Source: Macrocystis pyrifera | Taxonomy: Eukaryota > Sar > Phaeophyceae > Laminariales > Laminariaceae | Reading direction: 5' to 3' | Assembly (NCBI GenBank): GCA_031763025.1 | Contig: JASSKH010000010.1 | Span: 5,017,901 to 5,081,900, forward strand | DNA: 64,000 bases | Part shown: one piece after another, positions 59,201-64,000 of the stretch | Position numbering within the stretch: the stretch's first letter is position 1 | Layout of the letters: each line of letters starts with the position of its first letter | Made by a program: the position numbers and the translations under genes | Notes under the pieces: generated by a model | Databases searched by the model: none | What the model was told of the DNA's origin: nothing | Seen by the model: the letters and a program-made list of their open reading frames with translations, nothing else

Positions 59201-61027
59201 TTGGATGGGGTCGTGTCTCGTCCGATTCCCCGCAGGAAGGATAGCAATGCCCCTCCTGAGGCATGTGTCGAGGTCCTCGCATCCGTCGTCAGGCCGGAGG
59301 TGGTGGAGTCCAAGGTATTTCGTGCGGTAGTGCTGGTATTTCGATCGCGTGCGGTATTGCTGGGGATTTCGTGTGGTATCGCTGCGCTACTGTCGTATCT
59401 CTTAACGGCGAGTGCACGGCAATTTCACGGCCGAACTGCCTCGATTTCCGCCGTCGGTTAATTTTGTTGCTACTACTCGGACGTGATTCGGTTGCGTAGA
59501 ATACCTTGGCGCTTTACGGGACTCTCCCAACATGCTTGAAATATCTACCGATCATAGTTGTTCGTAGGGTACCTTACTCGCTTGTATCACGTCGGCTGTG
59601 AGTTGATTGAGCGGGAACGGTCAAGAGCCAGCTTTTCAAGCTGCGTGATAGGTCAGCCGCGCAAGTTCTAGAAGCCATATTTTTTGTTTTTGATGTTTCA
59701 TGCTCGTATGCTCGCCTTTGTTTGTTTCGGCCCTCTCCCTTCGTGTAACGTTTACAATTTCCCATTTTCCGATAGCTCGTGGAACGCGGACTGCTTTGAG
59801 AAAACCAACCAGAGGTTCCACTATCTGCCCAACGGCACATCGTCAATAAATCGTCTGTACGAACTTTCTTGAGAAAACTTCACCAGGAGGTCATATACAA
59901 CCAATCAGTAGCACGGTTTGGTCTTCGTGTACGTATCACACGCAGCTTGCAAATATGAGCCTCAACGAAATTATCGATCTCAAGCTGTTCCCTATGCGGT
60001 TCGATCTCGACCTCTACAGTAGATTTGTATTTTCAGTCCCATAGTGAAAGCATCGGCTTACGCAGTTCGAATATCGTAAATCCGACCGGATTTTGTTCGA
60101 TTTTTGAGAATCCGATGGCCCAAGACGCCAGATTTTGGCCCAAACTCCGACGACTTGGGCCATCGGCCGTCGGATGGGACATAAGGTTTTCAATCGAAAA
60201 ATGCCGTGGTCTCTAAATTCCGAGATGTTACCAACTGCAGCAAGCGGCAGCAGAACGATGAACGAGTTGGATGGTGACGCAACTGTCTAGCGACGTCGCT
60301 TCGCGCCCGACGCGCAGTCGGTGGGTGGCGCGTCTCTCTGTGGCCAGACTGTAGTCGGCGGGCGCGGGCTCGGGCCTAGAGGCCAAGAGAAACGCGCTCG
60401 GTGCGCACCTCTCCGTGGATACGTACTCGTAGACTGCAGCAGCGGTCAGTCACGTCGTGTCAAAATACAGCATACCAAGACAGCTTGACCTCAGCGCACT
60501 CGCCACGTCTCTTCGCTGCCAAACCAGAGGCAGTCAGCGTGGGCTCGGACGCTTGGGTCCTACGCGGAGTGCAGCGCACTCGGCGCGCCTCTTCCGCCTC
60601 CTCTCGGCGCCAGACCACGACAATAGCGGTTGGTCTCGGCGTTTGCTCGAATCTCTGCACGAACATTAAATCTGACTTACTCACATAGGAAGACTGCTTC
60701 GATTTGCGAACTTCGCATCTGAAAATGCGAGCGGGTAAAAAAAATCTGAGGCTCAAGATCTGAATCGCATAGGACACAGCCTCACAGCTGATGAGAGATG
60801 TCTTTTCTATTTGTACAAAACGTGAAATCAGGTGTCCAATCGCTTCAACCTGACGTTTTCTTTCCCGGAACTGGCGGCTGGAAAAAAATGACTCCCCGGA
60901 TGGGAGTAGCTCAGCAGTGGTGCTGCGCACGGTACTGCCAGCGGATGCCACCGAGGCTGCAAGGATAGTGACGGCGAAGCACAAAGACCGCCTTCAGGAT
61001 GCTGCCGATGAGGCAGCGCGCAGCTGA
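35253..61027 (+). CDS. acyl-CoA thioesterase, ACOT9-type double hotdog, mitochondrial (13 exons)
   Basis: Exons: 35253-35497, 44487-44541, 45164-45253, 45807-45953, 46841-46947, 48128-48223, 49873-49977, 51060-51249, 52192-52335, 53046-53198, 57296-57369, 59236-59314, 60832-61027. Phases agree at every junction. The protein aligns with plant and animal acyl-CoA thioesterases of the ACOT9/10 type, which hydrolyse acyl-CoA to free acid and CoA in mitochondria. Landmarks: YPFSTDSFLREDYRNP, RILEDLDALAGNIAFKHC (first hotdog), ANFTFVARD, MPQHRNTANRIFGGFLMHRA (second hotdog, with RIFGGFLM), LQPVDVGDLVHLEACVLYT and VLRTVLP. The N-terminus (MRGGLNSARRAWVAKRAFG) is a good mitochondrial presequence. Two or three donors are GC. 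The last exon has a one-base frame break at an A run. Intron 1 is 9 kb and full of transposons. Confidence 0.9.
36081..36529. mobile_element. MITE M1, copy 8, split by a SINE
   Basis: The left part runs to 36170 (ending ggtcctatttactat). The right end, ctatggtccccggtaatag, resumes at 36511 after the SINE. The SINE therefore landed in a finished M1 copy; a short ctat is present on both sides. Confidence 0.88.
36171..36510 (-). mobile_element. tRNA-derived SINE, copy 2, inserted in MITE M1
   Basis: Minus strand: gccggcgtccccggtggctt, ggtaggtggtccgcgagcct, gagttcgagtctcaccgagt (B box), body, and a poly(A) tail of about 21. It interrupts M1 copy 8. Confidence 0.92.
37141..37465 (+). mobile_element. 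hAT-like non-autonomous element (M2), full copy with telomere-like core
   Basis: 325 bases from cagtagtggacaaaccttga to ggtctgtccacccctc, flanked by an exact 8-bp duplication, gatatatg (37133-37140 and 37466-37473), as hAT elements make. The interior has a G-rich array of gggttc/gggtta units at about 37358-37400. No transposase is present. Confidence 0.9.
37678..38110. mobile_element. 433-bp Harbinger-like inverted-repeat element (family M8)
   Basis: Ends agggtgtgtcttaacccccc and its mirror near 38091-38110 extend over about 35 bases including agagagcat. TTA lies at both borders, suggesting the 3-bp duplication of PIF/Harbinger elements. No transposase frame. Confidence 0.82.
38310..38358 (+). 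repeat. 13-bp tandem repeat (GCATAGCCCCTCG), about 4 copies
   Basis: Exact repeats within thioesterase intron 1. Confidence 0.95.
38607..39424 (-). mobile_element. 0.83-kb inverted-repeat transposon (M3), copy 2
   Basis: Inverted relative to copy 1, inside intron 1 of the thioesterase gene. Ends agacctatgacaatgg and ccattggcataggtct. Its minus-strand frame reads SGEIPSPQQTPIDKTNE, ERSALVRGSDRP and RALARRMIKKQLATG, then stops after SISNGEK. Confidence 0.82.
39485..39795. mobile_element. foldback element (family M5)
   Basis: gtagactcctcgggatgctc then agctttctggagcagttttc at the left is mirrored by gaaaactgctccagaaagcc and gggcatgcaggggagtcca at the right, about 55-base arms around a 180-base loop. 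Confidence 0.75.
40471..40970. mobile_element. foldback element with ~150-bp inverted repeats (family M4), copy 1
   Basis: Left arm ccaattattatgc, cagcacgatcgcatgagct, gcctcagaatgtgtcggatc is mirrored by gacacattctgaggcgaga, agctcatgcgaa-like and gcataagaattgg at the right. The loop contains gatcggatcgaaaaaa and related palindromes. Non-coding. Confidence 0.85.
41228..42790 (+). repeat. pair of ~125-bp direct repeats
   Basis: gcatagcgggcgccttctgt to ttctccgacgcagacttaag (41228-41352) recurs as acatagcggtcgccttgtgt to ttctccgacgcagacttgaa (42663-42785). The second copy is preceded by a 25-base C run. In thioesterase intron 1. Confidence 0.8.
44487..44541 (+). CDS. thioesterase exon 2
   Basis: 55 bases, acceptor ctgttgttgcag, donor CAG|gtagaa. 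It reads SPITKALWEIRRAEMKFQ, similar to the TK.LW..R motif near the start of the mature family. Confidence 0.8.
44690..44790 (+). repeat. short tandem repeat built on TAGCGCTTGTGCG
   Basis: About six variants of cgtagcgcttgtgcg in thioesterase intron 2. Confidence 0.85.
45164..45253 (+). CDS. thioesterase exon 3
   Basis: 30 codons, donor AAG|gtatgt; reads EEICTPPKKSDEVKMKGQPT then QRAGSPKAAK. The acceptor could be three bases earlier (a repeated gag). Low-conservation linker. Confidence 0.68.
45319..45429. mobile_element. MITE M1, copy 9
   Basis: 111 bases bounded by ctattacggagggccgcag and ctatggtcccccgtaatag, in the thioesterase intron between exons 3 and 4. Confidence 0.92.
45807..45953 (+). 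CDS. thioesterase exon 4
   Basis: 49 codons, acceptor gcgccacag, donor CGG|gtaagt. It includes SAIHYPFSTDSFLREDYRNP, a family signature. Confidence 0.92.
46066..46162 (-). mobile_element. C-tailed SINE-like element (type B)
   Basis: Minus strand: agcattgtagggatgcgagg, ctatggtcatacgactacgg, ccatgcatatcatgagtaca and a long C run. Confidence 0.78.
46660..46825 (+). repeat. minisatellite built on GGCGTTCTTTGTTGT
   Basis: About five variants of ttgttgtaaaatggcgttct in thioesterase intron 4, ending just before the acceptor at 46840. Confidence 0.8.
46841..46947 (+). CDS. thioesterase exon 5
   Basis: Reads IGRILEDLDALAGNIAFKHC then FPLLVTASVD plus AG; the donor is GC (CAG|gcgagt). A GT four bases on would break the frame into exon 6. 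Confidence 0.93.
47220..47263 (+). repeat. poly(G), 44 bases
   Basis: Uninterrupted G run in thioesterase intron 5. Its flanks do not match the known C tails, so its origin is unclear. Confidence 0.95.
47525..47790 (+). repeat. AGATCA-rich dispersed repeat, copy 4
   Basis: The longest copy: cagatccaacccagg, cccggcaacgtgagctag, tandem cagatcata units, ctatccgccctgaaat, four successive gatctg units and ggtctgtccgaggtgtgaaa. It lies in an intron of the thioesterase gene. Confidence 0.65.
48128..48223 (+). CDS. thioesterase exon 6
   Basis: Reads RIVLKRHPRLDCDMTLMGRV then VWTGRSSMVINM plus AG; acceptor cgttgcag, GC donor GAG|gcaagg. VWTGRSSM matches VTWVGRSSIE of Arabidopsis. Confidence 0.9.
48325..48400. 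mobile_element. MITE M1, truncated copy 10
   Basis: Left half only: accacgggggaccatagtaa, then aaaacctatata; the right end is missing. Confidence 0.75.
48728..48869. mobile_element. MITE M1, compound copy 11
   Basis: A full copy (ggtccatagttaac to ctatggacccccgtaata) is followed at once by a second right end (atttggtcctatttactata to ccctgtaatag). Two copies, or a copy inserted into another's end, share a boundary. Confidence 0.85.
49266..49384. mobile_element. MITE M1, divergent subfamily, copy 12
   Basis: Shares aatactggaatat and gtgatgggtcctaatcac with copy 4; right end atatggtcctccgtaata. Confidence 0.7.
49873..49977 (+). CDS. thioesterase exon 7
   Basis: Reads CSSSPPGVCYVGGDLWADDD then SCWLDANFTFVARD plus AG, donor CAG|gtacgg. 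ANFTFVARD is the last strand of the first hotdog. Confidence 0.87.
50030..50125 (-). mobile_element. truncated LINE 3' end with C tail (type A)
   Basis: On the minus strand: gctccgtctcgaaagggatg, cgtggtcaatggtcaaatgc, gcaagcaacaaatgagtacg plus about 20 C. Only the last 70 or so bases of the LINE are present, starting just inside thioesterase intron 7. Confidence 0.82.
50185..50294. mobile_element. MITE M1, copy 13
   Basis: Bounded by tattacgggggtccatag and ctatggacccccgtaatag, both ends nearly perfect. Confidence 0.92.
51060..51249 (+). CDS. thioesterase exon 8
   Basis: Acceptor gcgctcaag; joining gives ARDRETGRSRAVSPL, matching ARD..TGKA.PV. It continues to WRAIWRVVQKHKDRQALERK, a charged helix. 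Donor is either GC at 51250 (GAG|gcaaga) or GT at 51265 (ACC|gtgggc), both phase 0. Confidence 0.8.
51890..52010 (+). mobile_element. probable SINE fragment with an expanded G run
   Basis: The G run (about 51918-51943) and cacctgttgccacggcttgt match the gggggg..cacctgtgaccacggcttgt block of the tRNA SINE body. Confidence 0.5.
52192..52335 (+). CDS. thioesterase exon 9
   Basis: 48 codons: GAGHEKFSELEAARAKREEE, AGFPLQHLPALADPHAVLVR; donor ACG|gtaagg. Matches the MPALADR.SILLRDT segment. Confidence 0.92.
52395..52562 (+). mobile_element. C-tailed SINE-like element (type B), longer copy
   Basis: gacggtgcttcgcacgcttg, ctgcctggtcggtgaaaact, cgacgtgctccgtcccggca, ctatggtcatacggctgcgg, catgcatgacatgga and a short C tail. 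Together with the copy at 62043 it shows the element is at least 170 bases long. Confidence 0.75.
53046..53198 (+). CDS. thioesterase exon 10 (second hotdog core)
   Basis: 51 codons: AVSSTLICMPQHRNTANRIF, GGFLMHRAYEVAFCAAFMFG, GSRPRFSEIDE; acceptor aaccgcccag, donor GAG|gtaaat. Confidence 0.95.
53599..53730. mobile_element. MITE M1, copy 14, with an AT microsatellite in its centre
   Basis: Bounded by ctattacggagaaccacag and ctatggccccccgtattag; the central tatata has grown into about 11 AT units. Confidence 0.9.
54050..54515 (+). repeat. imperfect ~295-bp tandem duplication
   Basis: ggggtttccactgccctgct to acgcgagccctttgcgtgcc (54053-54205) is repeated as agggtttccatcgacctgct to ccccctgcgtgccccg (about 54342-54505). 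It lies in thioesterase intron 10. Confidence 0.8.
54797..55214. mobile_element. foldback element (M4), copy 2
   Basis: Left arm ccacttgttatgcatttgg, agcacgttcgcatgagctt, gcctcagaatgtgtccggc; right arm agctcatgcgaacgtgctga to gcataagaagtgg. The right arm lacks the inner part present in copy 1. Confidence 0.85.
55482..55818 (-). mobile_element. tRNA-derived SINE, copy 3
   Basis: Nearly identical to copy 2 (gccggcgtccccggtggctt to tgatga and an A-rich tail); lacks about 14 bases between A and B boxes. In thioesterase intron 10. Confidence 0.92.
56055..56255. repeat. inverted repeat with GCCAAAATCAG arms
   Basis: ggccaaaatcagttg at the left faces caactgattttggcc at the right. Related words (gccaaaatcaggtatac) occur at 54615-54690. 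Confidence 0.6.
56319..56398. mobile_element. 80-bp hairpin element
   Basis: actctgggcgtaaatataag and cttatatttccgcccagagt are a near-perfect inverted repeat around a 35-base loop. Confidence 0.8.
57296..57369 (+). CDS. thioesterase exon 11
   Basis: Reads VVFLQPVDVGDLVHLEACVL then YTKP plus GG; acceptor gcttcccag, donor AGG|gtaagc. Intron 10 before it is 4.1 kb. Confidence 0.93.
57528..57751. mobile_element. ~220-bp inverted-repeat MITE (M6), copy 2
   Basis: Ends atcggagagctttttttcca and tggaaaaaaagctctccgat are exact inverted complements. In thioesterase intron 11. Confidence 0.88.
58896..59006. mobile_element. MITE M1, copy 15
   Basis: 111 bases, ends ctattacgggggtccatag and ctatggacccccgtaatag are exact inverted complements, making this a good family representative. 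Confidence 0.93.
59236..59314 (+). CDS. thioesterase exon 12
   Basis: Reads KDSNAPPEACVEVLASVVRP then EVVESK; acceptor ttccccgcag, donor AAG|gtattt. Matches VNVEVVAHVTSPE. Confidence 0.9.
59315..59390 (+). repeat. three ~25-bp tandem units starting at a splice donor
   Basis: gtatttcgtgcggtagtgct starts at the real donor of thioesterase exon 12 (59315). It is followed by gtatttcgatcgcgtgcggt (59336) and gggatttcgtgtggtatcgc (about 59363). Confidence 0.8.
60832..61027 (+). CDS. thioesterase last exon, with a one-base frame break
   Basis: Acceptor gtgaaatcag. It opens VSNRFNLTFSFPELAAGK and then hits TGA because of a run of seven A (about 60881-60887). With six A the frame continues DSPDGSSSAVVLRTVLPADA and TEAARIVTAKHKDRLQDA, ending AARS and TGA at 61025. 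VLRTVLP is the conserved C-terminal family motif, so both halves are clearly one exon. Confidence 0.88.
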
Positions 61028-61756
61028 TCTACGTGTAGACCACGCGTTTTGTTTCCGACCGTGATTAAAGTAGGCCTTAACGTATTAAGTGAATATGGGA
61101 CTGGGTTACGGTGATAATATTGTTAAGTACTCGTATTGAGGCACGCGAGAGCGAAGCGCGAGCGAAGCGTGAACGTTTTTTTTCCTAGGTTTTCCAAGGG
61201 AAAACAAATACTTGGGTACCGTTGTAATATATCGTGTATACCTTGTAGGAGTACTCGTGGACTTGTTGTGCTGCTGGGCGTAGTGCTGGCAAATTCCACA
61301 GGAAAAAGCCCTCGTCAAAGTACTATTATTGTCATTTCAGCGGTCGGCGAAGGGCAAGACAAGATGCAAACGATGCCTCGGGGTGTGACCGGTAGACGGT
61401 TAAAATAGTCTACGCTGATGGCAATCCCCGGCCCCGAAGGCGAGCGTATCGAGATATGTGCTGGCTTGGTCCTTGAGACGATCGTCGTTTATTTATTTAT
61501 TTTTTCGTTCATCTCTTTTCCCTTTTCTTCGCCCTTCTATCTCCTCCTCCTTGATTGTAGCCCAGATCCGGGGTCACATAGCAGCCCCCCCCACCCCGCC
61601 GCTATGGTACGCGCCTTGCATTTTAATCACGATAAAACTGCAGCCATTTTTCCCCTTGTCGACTCTCCTCGAATTGCGCCTACCCACTCTGCTACAGCAG
61701 TAGGCACTCTCAGCAGTTGATCCCTTCTTCTTTTGTGATGTATTCAGAATCTCATC

Positions 61757-61838
61757 AAGGTGGGATTCGAACTCCAGGATGAACGCTTTAGCAGTAGTGA
61801 CATCCGAGGATATTCACTAGACCACCGCGGCGACCGGT
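61757..61838 (-). repeat. tRNA-like SINE head fragment
   Basis: Minus strand gcggtggtctagtgaatat (A-box-like) and ctggagttcgaatcccacc (B box) are spaced as in pol III promoters, but the two ends do not pair into an acceptor stem, so this is not a working tRNA. Confidence 0.4.
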
Positions 61839-62042
61839 ATGTGGCGACATAAATTTAAATTTAATGTACATTTTCTGGTGCGTGCAGAGGCCGTCGCTAA
61901 TGCAGAGAGAGGAGTATCACACGGGACACCCACCTCCTTCAGCTTGTGGATAGTGGACACCGTCGCCAGACGTCGTGCTTGCCTTCAACGCTAGGCAGTT
62001 TTGTCATTTTTTCAAGCTATCTGTTCTGGTTCGGGTGGCCGG

Positions 62043-62235
62043 CGGGGGGGGGGGGGGGGGGGGGGGGGCGGGGTGTACTCCATAGGAGCGATGTACTCGA
62101 TCTCATGCATGGCCGTAGTCGTATGACCATAGATCCTCGCATCCCTACAATGCCCGGAGGGAGCATGTCAGGTTTTCACCGACCAGGCAGGCATTTCTTG
62201 CACCAAGCGCGAAGCGCCGTGAGGTGTCCGGCGAG
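62043..62235 (-). mobile_element. C-tailed SINE-like element (type B), longer copy
   Basis: Minus strand: acggcgcttcgcgcttggtg, cctgcctggtcggtgaaaac, gggatgcgaggatctatggt, actacggccatgcatgagat, gagtacaccccg and about 27 C. It lies just downstream of the LINE tail, the same A-then-B order as in the 12.7-13.5 kb array. Confidence 0.78.
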
Positions 62236-62290
62236 TCGCATGAAGGGTGAACTGCATCTTACTAAGAACCGCTTGTGAGGCGGACTTGCC

Positions 62291-64000
62291 GGGGGGGGGG
62301 GGGGGGGTACTCATTTGTTGCTTGCCTTAGTCCTTTGACCATTGACCACGCATCCCTTTCGAGACGGAGCACCGTTCCTACTCCTAATGTAGACACCTCT
62401 AACAATTGAGCGCTCATTACGTTGTTTCCATATATTACATAGAAACTTTTTGCTAATCTTACCCCCTTCCTGTTTGGCCGCCTGTGGCCACCATCTATCT
62501 CTTAGGATAGCGATCGTTTTCTCGTTGCTATTTAGTGTATCAAATTCCGCCATGTCACTTTCGTCTATTTCCCTCATCTCTTGTAACACATCCCGTTCCT
62601 CCTTGTACATTTCACATTCTCTTACTATGTGAGTTCTACTCTATCTATTGATTCGCCACACGGGCACATCTGTGCATCTACTTCCTCCTCCCGGCTACGG
62701 GTATACCTCTTTTTTTCTGGCAGGTCCAGGTCACCTACACGGAAGCGCAGTTTCAGCGTTTTCGCGAAAGTCCATTGGTCCGTGCAAGTACGTTTTCATT
62801 CCTATCCCTTCCCTCAATCCCCCGTGTATCTCCTAGTGTTTTTTCGATTCCACCTTGTTTTTTAGCGCTAGCCTTTCCCTTCTTTCTATCCTTTCTTCTA
62901 CTTCAGCCTTGTACCTCCCAAACTTCCCGGCGGACATCACCTCTTCTTGGTTTCCCCCTATGATATATCCTTCCATACTTTCTCAAATCCCCCATCCCAC
63001 CTTATTCCAGCTCGCTCTTTTGTTACTTTTTCCCATACAGCTGTATCACTATGGCGGGCAACCTCTTTGTTGGCATGTGTCTTACTTTATATTGTCATTT
63101 CAACTTTCTCATGTCTCTATTTGTCTTGAGTGAGTGCATTCCCAGTTCTGCTCTTGATACTGTATTACTACTGTAGTCGTATTTGAGCATCTTAGGACTT
63201 TTTTTGGCTGCTGTCATATGTACTGTTTCCAACTGTTTTACGAGTTTCGCGTTCCCTTCCCATACTTCCCCTGCTTATTTTAGCTTTGGTACGATCACAT
63301 TCATCAGGATACTTATCTTATTCCTAGTGTCAAGGCGGGAGTCTGTTAGGATCGCATCCATCTTGCCTACAGGCAGTAAAGGTGATTTATCCTTTCCTAT
63401 TACTTTTGCTATATGTGTATCCCAAGAGCACTTTGAGATCTCTACGCCAAGGTACGTATACTGGTCTACGATCGGCAATTCATTCCAACTGAAATTTGTC
63501 GGGTTTACCTTATCTTCGTTATAAACAACTGCTGCGCATTTCTTGACGTTCGCCGTCACCCTCCATTTCCTGGTGTATTCTAGCGCCTTCTCTCTTTGTT
63601 TCTGCAACCCTTCGGGTGTTTCTGCTATCCCCACGCAGGTCATCCGTAAACATCAATCCCGACACCGCATCTTTCCCTACCGTGACTTCCTGCCTTGCTG
63701 CCTCGACTGCTACTATCAGGTTGTTAATATATATATATATATATATATTGGAATAGGCTAGTGACAACGTACATTCCTGTGCAACTCCATGTAAAATATC
63801 AACGTACTTCCGTATTCCCCGTCCAGCATCACGACACTTCTCGCACTCCCCGTCACATTTTTCATCATTCTCCACATCTTTCCTCTGATTCCTATTTCCC
63901 ACAGATTTTTCCACAATCCATTTCTCCATTCTGTGTCGTAGGCGTTCTGCACATGTAGAAAGAAACAGCAAGTTGTTTGTCCCGCTTTTTTCCTACCATG
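62291..64000 (-). mobile_element. LINE (non-LTR retrotransposon), reverse transcriptase 3' part with poly(C) tail
   Basis: Minus-strand frames give RT landmarks in order: VQNAYDTEWRNGLWKNLWE, ILHGVAQECTLS (the G-(V/I)-(P/A)-Q-(G/E)-C-x-L-S motif), GLMFTDDL (the catalytic F-x-DD box, with T in place of the usual A), then AVVYNEDKVNPTNFSWNELP and YTYLGVEIS. Downstream come CPCGESIDR, a zinc-knuckle-like block, and DRWWPQAAKQEGGKISKK to the terminus, followed by gagtac and 17 C. The frame shifts in a few places, one at an AT microsatellite (63729-63750), so this copy looks inactive. The 5' part is beyond the window. Clade not determined. Confidence 0.9.

Noticed and set aside
59775-59871. Candidate terminal exon reading SSWNADCFEKTNQRFHY
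   Set aside because: Does not match the family C-terminus, whereas VSNRFNLTFSF and VLRTVLP at 60832-61027 do.
61757-61838. Possible tRNA with long variable arm on the minus strand
   Set aside because: A and B boxes are plausible but the acceptor stem does not pair; treated as a SINE head.

Overview
The window is nuclear DNA from a eukaryote with small, GC-rich exons (about 55-285 bases) separated by long introns full of repeats. A stramenopile, most likely a brown alga, fits best: it has a laminarin-type (beta-1,3-glucan) hydrolase, plant/stramenopile-style organellar mTERF and acyl-CoA thioesterase genes, and low gene density. The lineage is an inference; no marker gene fixes it. All exon models were built by eye from reading frame, splice sites, intron phase and remembered family alignments.

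Layout. (1) 651-11204, plus strand: nine 3' exons of a GH5-type exo-1,3-beta-glucanase with a C-terminal membrane anchor; the 5' exons lie before the window. (2) 11205-21171: a gene-poor gap with an 0.83 kb inverted-repeat transposon, an array of C-tailed LINE/SINE ends, two old minisatellites and several MITEs. (3) 21172-24378, minus: five 3' exons of an mTERF protein. (4) 24.5-33.9 kb: no convincing exon; MITEs, a tRNA-derived SINE, a 125-bp tandem repeat, microsatellites and a dense scatter of short palindromic words. (5) 33920-34769, minus: an unrecognised low-complexity protein gene. (6) 35253-61027, plus: a complete-looking 13-exon gene for a mitochondrial acyl-CoA thioesterase (ACOT9-type double hotdog), head-to-head with (5). 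Its first intron is about 9 kb and is a nest of transposons. (7) 62291-64000, minus: the 3' part of a LINE with a reverse transcriptase and a poly(C) tail.

The most unusual signals: (a) four or five of the 24 deduced introns start with GC rather than GT; (b) several introns contain tandem copies of the neighbouring exon edge with its splice site, as if introns here grow by duplicating splice-site-bearing segments; (c) a LINE and a short SINE-like family both end in GAGTAC plus a long C homopolymer, and alternate in an A-B-A-B-A array; (d) a 111-bp palindromic MITE occurs about 15 times in 64 kb, with datable nested insertions; (e) two coding exons each carry one extra base in a homopolymer, which looks like assembly error or recent damage.

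The genes do not form a pathway. They are neighbours: carbohydrate remodelling at the membrane, organellar gene expression, organellar acyl-CoA metabolism and an unknown protein.
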